The translations under genes were made by a program, and so were the position numbers. Below, one piece after another: positions 18,333 to 27,182 of a stretch of 64,000 nt of DNA (the first letter of the stretch is position 1; every line of letters starts with the position of its first letter). The notes under the pieces are model-generated. The model was not told the origin of the DNA, did no database searches, and saw only the letters and a list, made by a program, of their open reading frames with translations. Origin of the DNA: Clostridia bacterium. GTDB lineage: Bacteria > Bacillota > Clostridia > Peptostreptococcales > Anaerovoracaceae. Location: assembly GCA_910575405.1 (NCBI GenBank), contig CAJTER010000018.1, positions 19,817 to 83,816 of the forward strand, written 5' to 3'.

Positions 18333-19667
18333 ATGAAAACGTTATGCAGCGCCATTTTGCTGGCCGGCCTTTTATTTTTTGCATGCCCTGCCGCTGCGTT
18401 TTGCGCAGAATACGATGGGGACCAGATTATACTGTCCTGGTCAGAGGATAACACCCACACCCAGACCATCACCTGGCACAGCGAGGCAAAAAAGGAAGGC
18501 TATGTTCAGTACAGCCCCAAGGGTCAAAAGCTGTCTGCTGCCAGTCAGGTTAAGGCGCAGATAACGGAGGTGGGAAAACAGGGTTATTACCGGTATGAAG
18601 CTGTTATTAAAGGCCTAAGCGGGAATACAGCATATGACTACCGCATCGGGGATGGCGAAAACTGGAGCAGGACGAGGAACTTTAGAACTGCTCCGCCCAA
18701 GGCATCCAGGCAGGGAAAAACAGAAGGCTCAAAAAGAAATGAAGCTTTTGAATTTCTCTACCTGGGAGATGTCCAGTACCGACAGAGAACCAGGGACTAC
18801 CCGGCATGGGGAAAGCTGGTGCAGGATATCAGGCAGAGAAACCCAGGCATCGCCTTTGCTCTGACAGGGGGAGATATGGTCAACTCCAGCAGAAAGATGA
18901 AGGACTGGAATTTATTTCTGCAGGCCGCATCGCCGGTCTTTTCCTATATTCCGCTGATGACGATTATCGGAAATCATGAAACTTCAGTAAAGGCGGATTA
19001 CTATATGGAAATGCTGGCGCTTCCGGAAAACGGTCCTTCAGGTCTGGAGGAAGAATTTTATTCTTTTGATTATGGAAGCTGTCATATTACTGTGATCAAT
19101 ACCTGCTTTTTCCTGGAGAGCAGAAAAACCTGTGAACAAGACTGGGAAACAAAGCTCAGGGAAATAAACGACTGGATGCAGGATGATTTGGAAAGCAGCA
19201 ATGCGGAATGGCACATTATCGCTATGCACCACCCGGCCTACGGGATTTCGGATCAAGATCCAATTTACGAGCAGATTCGAGAAGAATGGGAGCCGATTTT
19301 TGAACAGGGAAACGTGGATCTGGTGTTCTGCGGACACCAGCATCTTTACATGCGGACAAAGAAGATCGGCGGAATTACTTATATTATGGGCAATTCCGGT
19401 AAACGGAGAAGTACCTGGTATGACGGGGAAAACGCGCCGGATTACAGCGCTGCGCTGGATGCGGTAAGCAGCAATTATCAGCTGGTTTCGGTCAGCAGCA
19501 GAGAACTTTCCGTAACCTCCTATGATGAGGAAGGTCAGATTATCGACAAATGGACGAAGAAAGCAGAGCGCTTTTCCGGGCTAAAGGCTGCAGCAGCAGG
19601 ACTCCTCATCATGCTGCTCCTTTTGAGCGGGGCCTTATTGGGCCTCAAAAAATGGAAAAGGAGATGA
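18333..19667 (+). CDS. Membrane-anchored metallophosphoesterase of the purple acid phosphatase type
   Basis: A 444-residue exported enzyme. The signal peptide spans residues 1-24 (ending near AAAFCAEY), then a fibronectin-like N-terminal domain typical of purple acid phosphatases (about 25-115, with SWSEDNTHTQTITW). The calcineurin-type phosphoesterase domain follows, with metal motifs GDVQ, GGDMVN, GNHE, HHPAYG and GHQH. A hydrophobic segment then RKKW-like basic tail (about 418-444) anchors it to the membrane. It probably releases phosphate from extracellular phosphoesters, which would fit the phosphonate genes 9 kb away, though no shared regulator is seen. RBS AAAGGA. Confidence 0.9.
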   Translation: MKTLCSAILLAGLLFFACPAAAFCAEYDGDQIILSWSEDNTHTQTITWHSEAKKEGYVQYSPKGQKLSAASQVKAQITEVGKQGYYRYEAVIKGLSGNTAYDYRIGDGENWSRTRNFRTAPPKASRQGKTEGSKRNEAFEFLYLGDVQYRQRTRDYPAWGKLVQDIRQRNPGIAFALTGGDMVNSSRKMKDWNLFLQAASPVFSYIPLMTIIGNHETSVKADYYMEMLALPENGPSGLEEEFYSFDYGSCHITVINTCFFLESRKTCEQDWETKLREINDWMQDDLESSNAEWHIIAMHHPAYGISDQDPIYEQIREEWEPIFEQGNVDLVFCGHQHLYMRTKKIGGITYIMGNSGKRRSTWYDGENAPDYSAALDAVSSNYQLVSVSSRELSVTSYDEEGQIIDKWTKKAERFSGLKAAAAGLLIMLLLLSGALLGLKKWKRR

Positions 19668-19715
19668 GCATGGAAACGGACAGGAGCCATGAAAGCAGGA
19701 GACCTCTAACCCGGG

Positions 19716-19767
19716 TAGTGTGGTGTCTGGGGTGGGTAATTGGTGGTATCAGCTAGACTCCACACTA
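19716..19767. other. Long imperfect hairpin between convergent genes
   Basis: TAGTGTGGTGTCT (19716-19728) pairs with AGACTCCACACTA (19755-19767) with one mismatch. There is no T-run. It may end the phosphoesterase or ArsR transcripts, or be a small element remnant. Confidence 0.5.
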
Positions 19768-19776
19768 GTTAATGTG

Positions 19777-20106
19777 CTAAATCTGTCCCTGACCGAACTT
19801 TTTTGCAGCAGAAAGATAACGGGCAAGAGCGCCCATGTTTACATAATAATAAGAAAAACGGTCGACTTTTTTTACCTGGATCAGATCGGAATCTACCAGC
19901 TTTTTAATATGCTGGGATATGGTTGCTTGAGAATAAGGAAAAGCGGCCACCACATCCTTGTTGCACACATCCGTGCGCTCTCGGTTGCACTGCATGATAA
20001 AGCGATAAATATTAATTCTCGCAGGATGGGCCAGTGCATCAGATACTTTTGCAATGAGCAGGACTTCATCATCCTGCATGGAATCGGATTCTTTTCTGAG
20101 TCTCAT
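19777..20106 (-). CDS. ArsR-family winged-helix repressor
   Basis: A 109-residue helix-turn-helix protein. The core is ALAHPARINIYRF, followed by the recognition helix in SQATISQHIKKL and the wing LIQVKKVDRFSYY. Cysteines are few (Cys in IMQCN and in TDVCNKD), so metal sensing is not obvious. Start at 20106 with AGGAGGAA nine bases upstream. A probable autoregulatory operator lies at 20132-20156. No target gene is adjacent apart from the histidine kinase. Confidence 0.88.
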   Translation of the reverse strand: MRLRKESDSMQDDEVLLIAKVSDALAHPARINIYRFIMQCNRERTDVCNKDVVAAFPYSQATISQHIKKLVDSDLIQVKKVDRFSYYYVNMGALARYLSAAKKFGQGQI

Positions 20107-20131
20107 ACTATAATTTCCTCCTGATTAAAAC

Positions 20132-20156
20132 AAAGTGCTTATTAACAATACACTTT
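20132..20156. promoter_or_regulatory. Inverted repeat, likely ArsR operator
   Basis: AAAGTG (20132-20137) and CACTTT (20151-20156) are separated by 13 bp, in the promoter region immediately upstream of the ArsR-type gene. Spacing and position resemble autoregulatory ArsR sites. Confidence 0.45.
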
Positions 20157-20210
20157 TTTGTAGGATTTTGTCAAGAAAAAGTAGCTGTTTTTAGAGGAAA
20201 TTTTTTTGTG

Positions 20211-21992
20211 CTACATTTTGTACAGAGGCAGAGTAAAGGAAAGCTCCGCACCGCCGTGTTCATTATTTTGGGCGACCATATTGCCGGAATGCTGCTTGAC
20301 AATCTGCATGGAAATGAAAAGACCCAGGCCTGACTGCCTCGGAGGTGCACCGTGGGGATGCATATCCGGATTGATTCGCCGTCCGCCGCTGAAATTACGC
20401 TCAAAAATATGAGGTAGATCCTGCTCCGGGATTCCATCGCCTGTATCGCTGACCGTAAAAACAAGTTCTCCCTCCGGGATATTGTAATCATCATCGTCTC
20501 CAACTTGTCCTGCAAGCTTTTCGTTGAGATCGGTGCGGCAGGAAACATAAATTTTGCGGCCCAGAGGCGTGTGGCGGATAGCGTTGTTGATGAGGTTGGA
20601 CACGACCTGCTGAATTCGGTAAGGATCCACGATAAGAATGGTATCCCCGGAAATGCAGGAATGGATAACCGGCTCTCGGCCGGACTGCATAACATGGAAC
20701 TCACTCTGACTGAGAAGCTCAGAAAATACTTCTTCTGCCTTTTGCTCATAAAACCGGTATTCCAGGCTCTGAGACGTGATATGGGAGGCCTGCGCAAGAT
20801 CGTCCACAAGGGTTGTCAGCATCCTCGCCTTTGATCCGATCATCTTCAGGTAAGTATCCGTAGATTCAGCAGGGACGATTTTATCCAGAAGGCTCTCCGT
20901 ATAGCCCTGTATCAGCGTCACCGGCGTCTTGATTTCATGAGAAATATTCTCCAGAAATTCCTTTTTCACCTGCTCGGCAGCCTTCAGCTCTTCTTCCATG
21001 GTTTTTCGTTCCGTAATATCCCGCAGGATCCCCTCGATTGCAGTTACTGTTCCAGTGTTGTCACGGATGGGAAGATAGTGGATTTCGGACCAGCGGATGA
21101 CTGTACCGCTCCGGTAAAGGCAGAGTATCCCATTTCCCGGCTCAGAAATAGGTCGGGAAAAAATGCCTACAATATCTTTGCACTGTTCCATGGTATTGAC
21201 ATAATCAAAAAAGCGATCCGGCATTTCATAAAGCTGTTTTCCCGTTACGCCGATAAGCTGGGCAATAGAGGGACTGACGTATTCGAATGCCTGGGACTTG
21301 TAATCGTAGAGGAACATGGAGTCGGAGGAGTTTTCTACCAGCAGCCGAAAGCGGGAGGCCTGGCGGGTATCGAGAAAACGGGCCTTTTTAAAATAAATGA
21401 TAACCAAAATTAAAATCAGGGCATTGACTGTAAAAATCCCGATAAAGTAGGTAGGGATTGCAAGCCCTCTGTGCTGCAGAGAAAAGCCGAAGTGATTCAT
21501 AAAAATGCCCCATATGATAATAAAAAAGCTGGCAAGGAGCTTTTCCGGCAGGTTTTGAGTCCAGGAAAAGGAGATAAACATGCAGCCGGCGCAGATGAGC
21601 AGGCCGGAACAGTAAATGACATTGGGGATAATCGCCAGTGTGTAAACAAAAGGCACCAACGGATACAGCAAAATGAGCAGCAAGGACAGGATCGTCGTCC
21701 ATTTGATAAAGCCCTTAGGCCTTCTCTGAAAAAAGTAGTGGGTTCCCAGCAGAAAAACGTAAGAGCCGGCCAGCGAAAGGATCTGCCGCAGCATGATATA
21801 ATAAACCCCGGGAAAAGAACCCTGCAGGTTGAGAAAGTCCAGGAAAAACATGGCCGAATAAACCAGCCAGGAAATGCCCCAAAAACGCATAGAATTCTTT
21901 TTGGTCTGCCGGGAAAGTATGAGAAAAATGATGCTCAGCATCAGCGTAGTGGCAGTAGATGCCAGCATGGAATAAGCGGGAATCTGATACAT
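20211..21992 (-). CDS. Membrane sensor histidine kinase with PAS domain
   Basis: A 593-residue kinase. Seven or so hydrophobic segments fill residues 1-205, a PAS domain with PAC motif follows (about 215-335, ending in ITERKTME), then the HisKA domain with the phospho-acceptor His in SHEIKTP, and the ATPase domain with N box NLINNAIRH, G1 DTGDGI, F box IFERNF and G2 SGLGLF. An inserted loop (GGRRINPDMHPHG) lies between the F and G2 boxes. No response regulator is adjacent, so it is an orphan. It likely senses a membrane or small-molecule signal. Confidence 0.92.
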   Translation of the reverse strand: MYQIPAYSMLASTATTLMLSIIFLILSRQTKKNSMRFWGISWLVYSAMFFLDFLNLQGSFPGVYYIMLRQILSLAGSYVFLLGTHYFFQRRPKGFIKWTTILSLLLILLYPLVPFVYTLAIIPNVIYCSGLLICAGCMFISFSWTQNLPEKLLASFFIIIWGIFMNHFGFSLQHRGLAIPTYFIGIFTVNALILILVIIYFKKARFLDTRQASRFRLLVENSSDSMFLYDYKSQAFEYVSPSIAQLIGVTGKQLYEMPDRFFDYVNTMEQCKDIVGIFSRPISEPGNGILCLYRSGTVIRWSEIHYLPIRDNTGTVTAIEGILRDITERKTMEEELKAAEQVKKEFLENISHEIKTPVTLIQGYTESLLDKIVPAESTDTYLKMIGSKARMLTTLVDDLAQASHITSQSLEYRFYEQKAEEVFSELLSQSEFHVMQSGREPVIHSCISGDTILIVDPYRIQQVVSNLINNAIRHTPLGRKIYVSCRTDLNEKLAGQVGDDDDYNIPEGELVFTVSDTGDGIPEQDLPHIFERNFSGGRRINPDMHPHGAPPRQSGLGLFISMQIVKQHSGNMVAQNNEHGGAELSFTLPLYKM

Positions 21993-22191
21993 AAGACAGC
22001 CTCCTTATCTCTGTTTTTTTGTTTCCCAACGTGTTTTCTATTCTATCACAAAATAAACGGCGCTGCTATAAAAATCAGGGCTGTGCTCCGCAGGCAGGGG
22101 TCTTCAAATTGAAAATCGCTCTCTTTTATGATACATTATAAGAAAACCATGGGAATTTATCAGAAAAGACAGTGAAGGTAAGGAGCTATCT

Positions 22192-23469
22192 ATGGAACGG
22201 AATCTTCAGCAGTACAAATGGCGCAGTCTGGCAGCCTTTGCTCTTATGTACAATTTCGTATACCTGGGCAGATTTAATGTATCCTATTTCCTCCCGGAGA
22301 TTGGCAGCGCGCTGGATTTGAGCGCCATGCAGCAAAACCTGATTGTAAACAGCGTGCTTGTAGCTTATGCAGCGGGAAGCTTTGTAAACGGGTATATGGC
22401 GGACCGTTGGGGTGCGAAGCGGACGGTTCTTCTGGGCGGCATCATGTCCGGACTTTTGAATATCGTAGTACCCATGCAGACTCACTGGATTCCGGTGCTG
22501 CTGATCTGGCTTGCAAACGGATATTTTCAGTCCATGATATGGGTGGGAGGAATCAGCCTGCTGGCAAACTGGTGGGAGGAAGGTGAGCGAGGCCTGGGAG
22601 TTGGAGTCGCCAACTTTTTTTCCGGAATGTCCCATACAACAGCGTACCTGATTCCGATTTTTGTTGTAGCCCTCTGGCCGCAGATGAGCTGGCAGTGGAG
22701 CTTTGCCATCCCCATGGTTCTGCTCTTGCTCTCTACGTGGATTTTCAGCGTGGCGGCAGTGGAAAAACCGGAGGAAAAAGGATTGCCTGCCTATTCAATT
22801 GAAAATAACAGACACATAGAACGGGAGCAGGTCCTGGAGCAGCTGGCACAGGAGGGGCGTTCCCCCTGGAAGCATTTTTTCAGTCAGCAAAAATTTTTGT
22901 GGTGGTGTGCCATAGCCATGCTTTCCAGTATATGCCGGTACGGCCTGCTCAATTGGATCCCCCTTTATTTTAATGAAAAAAATGGAGGCGCTATTCTGAG
23001 TGAAACCTTCTCAGAGCTGACACTCCCTGTGGGGATGGCCTTTGGGACTCTGATCATTACTTGGATTGCGGGAACAAAGCTATTTAACAATAAAGGCATT
23101 ATTGTAACGGCTATGGCGGCTCTCTGCGGCACGCTGGTTATGATTTTTCCCATGGTCGATAACTTTCAGGCCGTTCTGGTGGGGATTTTTTTCACAGGGT
23201 TTGCGCTGTATGGCATAAATGGAATACTCTGGCTTCATGCCATTGACCAGGGCTGCAGAATTTTCGCCGGAACAGCGGCGGGAATTTTCAATGGATTCGC
23301 CTACTTGGGAGCCTGCCTGGAGGGCGTGGTCTTTCCCGCCGCCATGAAGCTGTTCGAAGCCTCTATGACCGTTTTTGTGGTTATGGAAGTCCTGTGCATC
23401 TGCATGGTTATCTGCGGCATGGCTGTCAGCAAAAAGAATACGGTCATCGTACCGGAAGTCAGGGAATAG
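22192..23469 (+). CDS. Major facilitator transporter, organophosphate-antiporter-like
   Basis: A 425-residue membrane protein with about twelve hydrophobic segments and the MFS loop motif NGYMADRWGAKR. Sequence segments such as NGYFQSMIW and LLANWW are shared with the second transporter at 28148-29473, and both resemble the OPA group (GlpT/UhpT/PgtP). The substrate is unknown. RBS AAGGAG, six bases before the start. It is followed 170 bp later by the hydantoinase-A type gene on the same strand and may feed it. Confidence 0.85.
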   Translation: MERNLQQYKWRSLAAFALMYNFVYLGRFNVSYFLPEIGSALDLSAMQQNLIVNSVLVAYAAGSFVNGYMADRWGAKRTVLLGGIMSGLLNIVVPMQTHWIPVLLIWLANGYFQSMIWVGGISLLANWWEEGERGLGVGVANFFSGMSHTTAYLIPIFVVALWPQMSWQWSFAIPMVLLLLSTWIFSVAAVEKPEEKGLPAYSIENNRHIEREQVLEQLAQEGRSPWKHFFSQQKFLWWCAIAMLSSICRYGLLNWIPLYFNEKNGGAILSETFSELTLPVGMAFGTLIITWIAGTKLFNNKGIIVTAMAALCGTLVMIFPMVDNFQAVLVGIFFTGFALYGINGILWLHAIDQGCRIFAGTAAGIFNGFAYLGACLEGVVFPAAMKLFEASMTVFVVMEVLCICMVICGMAVSKKNTVIVPEVRE

Positions 23470-23639
23470 GGGAAAGCCGGAAAAATCCGGGCGGAAACCG
23501 CAGCAGAGTATTGGGCGGAGTACTGCGCCAGGCAGCAGCGAACGTAAGTATAAGTTTGCTTAAAGAATCAGAACTTCATATTGCAAAGAGGACATAGGCG
23601 GATTAACATAAAATCATTGGAATAGGAATGGAGGTGCTT

Positions 23640-25592
23640 ATGTCTTTTATTTTGGGAATGGATACAGGTGGAACTTATACGGACGGCGTAATTGTGGATT
23701 CGCGGAAAAGAGAAATTATCTGCAAAGCAAAGGCGCTGACTACAAAAGAAGATCTGACTGTTGGAATTAAAAATTGTATCGAAAATCTGGACTTCGACCG
23801 CATGGAGGAAATTACCCTGGTATCCCTGTCTACAACCCTGGCTACCAATGCCATTGTGGAGGGCCGCGGTGCAAAGGTCGGTCTGATTTACATGGGCACG
23901 GACCTGGAAGGTGACGTTCCTGCGCTGCGAAGGGAAAAGGTGAAAGGCCGTTTTGATATTATGGGGCGGCTGAAGGAGGAACTGGATGAGTCGGAGCTGC
24001 GCAGCGTGCTCCTGGATATGAAAGGGATGGTGGAGGCTCTGGCCATTTCCGGATATGCCAGCGTGCGAAACCCAAAGCACGAACAGGAAGTAAAGCGGCT
24101 GGCAGATGAAATACTGAACATCCCGGTGGTCTGCGCTCACCAGCTGACTTCTGCCTTGGGCTTTCACCACAGGACTGTAACGGCTGTTTTGAATGGAAGA
24201 CTGATCCCTATTATTGATGTGCTGCTGCGTTCAGCCAAGAACGTTCTGCAGGAAAAACGGATTTCCGCGCCGATTATGATCGTAAAGGGCGACGGGACTC
24301 TCATGAACGAATCTCTGGCAAAACAGCGTCCCATTGAAACCATTCTTTCCGGCCCGGCGGCCAGCGTAATCGGAGGCCTTGCTCTGACGAAAAGTAAAGA
24401 TGGTATTGTATTGGATATGGGCGGGACGACTACGGATATTGCAAATGTAACTGGCGGCAAGGTCAATATTAAAGCAGAGGGCGCAAAGGTAGGAGGCTGG
24501 TTTACTCGCGTAAAGGCGGTGGAAATTTCCACCTTTGGGCTTGGGGGAGACAGCCGCATCTGCCTTGATAAAAAGGGAAACCTGCGAATTGGGCCAGAAA
24601 AAGTAATACCTCTCTGCCTCGCGGGGCAGCAGTATCCTCAGCTGGTGCATGAGCTGAAAAGCTTTAAGCGGGTCGGGGAGCTGAAAAGCTACTCGGAGCA
24701 GGAGGCGGACTGCTTTTTGTACACGGGAGCGGAAATCCCGCAGACAACGGACGAGCGTGAACGCAAAATTTTGGAAAAGCTGAAAAAAGCGCCCCACAGC
24801 CTGTCTCATCTGGCGAGATCCGTGGGAACGGATCCGGAGACTCTGGACTTGACGCCGCTTGTAGAGTCTGGCGTTCTGGCGCGAATTTCCGTTACTCCCA
24901 CGGATATTCTCCACGTTCAGGGGAAATATAACCGCTGGAACCGGGATTTATCTGCCGCAGGCGTCGAGATCCTGGCCAGAAGAAAAGAAATGTCAGCCGC
25001 AAAATTTACAGATATAGCGGCAAAGGCCATTCACAACAAGATTGCCATGAGCTGTATCCAGAGCGCCGCTGACTTTGACGGGGAGGACTTTGCCTTTGAC
25101 AAGAGCCCTCAGGCCATGTACCTGATCCAGGCAGCCTTAAGCCGCGGCAGCTCTTCCTTCCTGCGGCCGTCCCTGACCCTGGGAAAACCGGTAGTAGCCA
25201 TCGGCGCTCCGGCCGAAGCCTGGGTAAAGGATGCGGGAGCGCTCTTAAGCAGCCAAATTCTGGTTCCTGAAAACGCGGATGTGGCAAACGCCTACGGCGC
25301 GGCAGTAGGACAGGTGATGGAAACGGTTGAGCTTCTCATCAGTCTGGACGGGGACGGATATCTTCTCAACATGCCGTGGGATAGAAATCTCTACAGCAGC
25401 CTGGAGGAAGCCATGTTCTACGCCATCCACGAAGGCAGAAAGCATGTGGAGCACGTCCTGGCAGACGCGGGCTGCCGCCGCTGGAACATTGAAGAAAAAG
25501 CGTCGGATATTATGGTGGAGACAAAGGAAAACGAGCCTAAAACATACATGGGCACAAAATTAATCATAACCGGCATTGGTTCAGCGCTGTAA
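23640..25592 (+). CDS. Hydantoinase/oxoprolinase A family ATP-dependent protein
   Basis: A 650-residue actin-fold ATPase of the HyuA/5-oxoprolinase group. Start at 23640 (MSFILGMDTGG); an ATG 12 bp upstream is part of the GGAGGTG ribosome site. N-terminal phosphate loop DTGGTYTDG, second phosphate motif LDMGGTTTDI (about 262), and GLGGDS (about 305) are visible. The usual HyuB partner is missing, so true hydantoin or oxoproline hydrolysis is uncertain; stand-alone relatives exist in anaerobes with unknown substrates. An in-gene winged-helix-like stretch (about 380-430) separates the two halves. It ends at a strong terminator. Confidence 0.85.
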   Translation: MSFILGMDTGGTYTDGVIVDSRKREIICKAKALTTKEDLTVGIKNCIENLDFDRMEEITLVSLSTTLATNAIVEGRGAKVGLIYMGTDLEGDVPALRREKVKGRFDIMGRLKEELDESELRSVLLDMKGMVEALAISGYASVRNPKHEQEVKRLADEILNIPVVCAHQLTSALGFHHRTVTAVLNGRLIPIIDVLLRSAKNVLQEKRISAPIMIVKGDGTLMNESLAKQRPIETILSGPAASVIGGLALTKSKDGIVLDMGGTTTDIANVTGGKVNIKAEGAKVGGWFTRVKAVEISTFGLGGDSRICLDKKGNLRIGPEKVIPLCLAGQQYPQLVHELKSFKRVGELKSYSEQEADCFLYTGAEIPQTTDERERKILEKLKKAPHSLSHLARSVGTDPETLDLTPLVESGVLARISVTPTDILHVQGKYNRWNRDLSAAGVEILARRKEMSAAKFTDIAAKAIHNKIAMSCIQSAADFDGEDFAFDKSPQAMYLIQAALSRGSSSFLRPSLTLGKPVVAIGAPAEAWVKDAGALLSSQILVPENADVANAYGAAVGQVMETVELLISLDGDGYLLNMPWDRNLYSSLEEAMFYAIHEGRKHVEHVLADAGCRRWNIEEKASDIMVETKENEPKTYMGTKLIITGIGSAL

Positions 25593-25624
25593 AGCGAAAA
25601 GCGATTTCAGACAAAATCAAGATA

Positions 25625-25663
25625 AAGCAAACAGGGAATCCCAGTCCGATTCCCTGTTTGCTT
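25625..25663. terminator. Strong bidirectional terminator
   Basis: A perfect 16-bp stem: AAGCAAACAGGGAATC (25625-25640) with GATTCCCTGTTTGCTT (25648-25663), loop of 7. It separates the convergent hydantoinase-type and HAD genes. Confidence 0.85.
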
Positions 25664-25697
25664 ATATGGATCTCTTATTCATTTCTGTCATGTATTC

Positions 25698-26357
25698 TTA
25701 TTCAAAAAACACCAGCGCCTCATCCAGGCTCTTCACATAGCGGCTGCACAGAGGCACGATTTGCTCCTCGTTGATACCCTCGCTTGCATCGTAAATTCCA
25801 ATGACAAAATATCCGGCCTCCGAGGCGGTTCGCACCGCATGCAGGGCATCCTCAAACACAGCCGTGCAGGTTCGGTCAGCCCCCATCAATTCTGCCGCCC
25901 GGTCGTAAACAGCTGGATGATCCTTTCCAAGCCCTACATCGCCGCAGGTTACGACATGCGAAAAATAGGGCAGAATCCCGAGCCGATCCAGGGTCGTATC
26001 GACTACAGAATGGGGGGAAGAGCTTGCCACGGACATGGGAATGCCCCGGGCTTTCAAAAGCTCCAGCAGCTCTGCGGCCCCCGGCTTCAGCACTACATTG
26101 TGGCGGTATTCATATTCCACCACATCATCAAAGCCCTTGAGAATTTCTTCTATAGAGGCTGTAATACCGTATTCCCTCTGAAACAGCTCCGCTGCCTGGG
26201 GCAGACTCAGGGGCCGGAGCCGCTCCCGCAGATCCGGGGCCGGTTCCTTTCCGTTGTTTCGCAGATACGTTTCCCCCGCCGTATCCCAGATGTACATGGA
26301 ATCGGTCAGCGTGCCGTCCATATCGAAGATGGCGGCCTTTATTTCGTGTGTGTTCAT
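25698..26357 (-). CDS. HAD-superfamily phosphatase, beta-phosphoglucomutase-like
   Basis: A 219-residue HAD hydrolase, subfamily IA. Motif I is FDMDGTLTDS with nucleophile Asp and acid Asp, motif II is VASSSPH, motif III Lys in GLGKDHPAVY, motif IV FEDALHA. The cap domain is helical. Such enzymes dephosphorylate sugar or other small phosphates, and the substrate cannot be told. RBS AAAGGAAG. Its neighbour on the same strand is the Uma2 gene, 30 bp upstream. Confidence 0.9.
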   Translation of the reverse strand: MNTHEIKAAIFDMDGTLTDSMYIWDTAGETYLRNNGKEPAPDLRERLRPLSLPQAAELFQREYGITASIEEILKGFDDVVEYEYRHNVVLKPGAAELLELLKARGIPMSVASSSPHSVVDTTLDRLGILPYFSHVVTCGDVGLGKDHPAVYDRAAELMGADRTCTAVFEDALHAVRTASEAGYFVIGIYDASEGINEEQIVPLCSRYVKSLDEALVFFE

Positions 26358-26387
26358 AAAACTTCCTTTACTATTACTATCAATTTT

Positions 26388-26939
26388 TCATCCCTTTAAT
26401 AATTCCCCGATGTTGACACTCCAGCCATCGTAAATCCGCACTGGAATATCTTCCTCAAAGGAATACTGCCCGAAGTCTTCCTTTTCGTCTTCAAAAAAAT
26501 AAGCCAAAACCGTTTCCTTTTCCGGATTTACGATCCAGTATTCCCGCACACCGGCATCCTGGTATTTACGAAGCTTAACCAGACAGTCCATGCGCAAGGA
26601 ACTGGGGGAGACAATTTCAATCACCCAGTCGGGAGCGCCGTTGCAGCCCCGGTCATCCAGCTTATCCTTATCGCAGATAATTGAGAGATCTGGCTCCACA
26701 TAAGTTTTGTCATCCGCATTTAAAAAGACCGCGAAGGGTGCGGGATAGACCTCGCATTCGCCATGATGAGCTTTTATATGCGTTCGAATTAATGTATCAA
26801 ATTCACTAACTAATCGCTGATGCATCCGGCCCGGCGGGCTCATCATATACATATCCCCGTCAATCAGCTCCGCTCTCTCTCCTTCCGGAAGGGCGTAAAT
26901 ATCATCAACAGTATATTCCATCCTTGTAAATGCCTGCAT
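26388..26939 (-). CDS. Uma2-family (DUF820) putative restriction-like nuclease
   Basis: A 183-residue protein of the Uma2 family, with a PD-(D/E)XK-like core: RAELIDGDMY (Glu/Asp), the catalytic PDLSIICD and DWVIEIVSPSS (Asp-x-x-x-E), and KLRKYQDAGVREYWIV. The start at 26939 is chosen because GAGGAGGT lies 8 bp before it; a frame 21 bp longer places the ribosome site inside the coding sequence. These genes multiply in cyanobacteria and Firmicutes, and their role is not established. It is divergent from phnX. Confidence 0.85.
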   Translation of the reverse strand: MQAFTRMEYTVDDIYALPEGERAELIDGDMYMMSPPGRMHQRLVSEFDTLIRTHIKAHHGECEVYPAPFAVFLNADDKTYVEPDLSIICDKDKLDDRGCNGAPDWVIEIVSPSSLRMDCLVKLRKYQDAGVREYWIVNPEKETVLAYFFEDEKEDFGQYSFEEDIPVRIYDGWSVNIGELLKG

Positions 26940-27085
26940 ACCTGCATACCTCCTCGTCATTTACTTCCTTATAATCTATCACAAATAGCCGCCCGTTTCC
27001 ACACATCTTTCAAAATAGGAGCTGCGCCGGGGGAATCTTTCTTTAACTTATCTTTAACATTCCTTATACAAACCTGAAGGTTTTC

Positions 27086-27117
27086 TTGACTGGGACTTTA
27101 AATGGGTCCTGTATAGT
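27086..27117 (+). promoter_or_regulatory. Probable promoter of phnX
   Basis: TTGACT (27086-27091) and TATAGT (27112-27117) are present but 20 bp apart, longer than ideal, which could mean an activator is needed. Transcription would begin about 60 bp before the phnX start. Confidence 0.4.
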
Positions 27118-27182
27118 ATAGACATAAACAAAAACCGAACGAGAAAATGGAAGTTACCATTTATGTTAAAGGAGGAACAACG

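Noticed and set aside
26360..26387. Possible operon of HAD and Uma2 genes as a defence pair
   Set aside because: They are merely adjacent on one strand with no known functional link.
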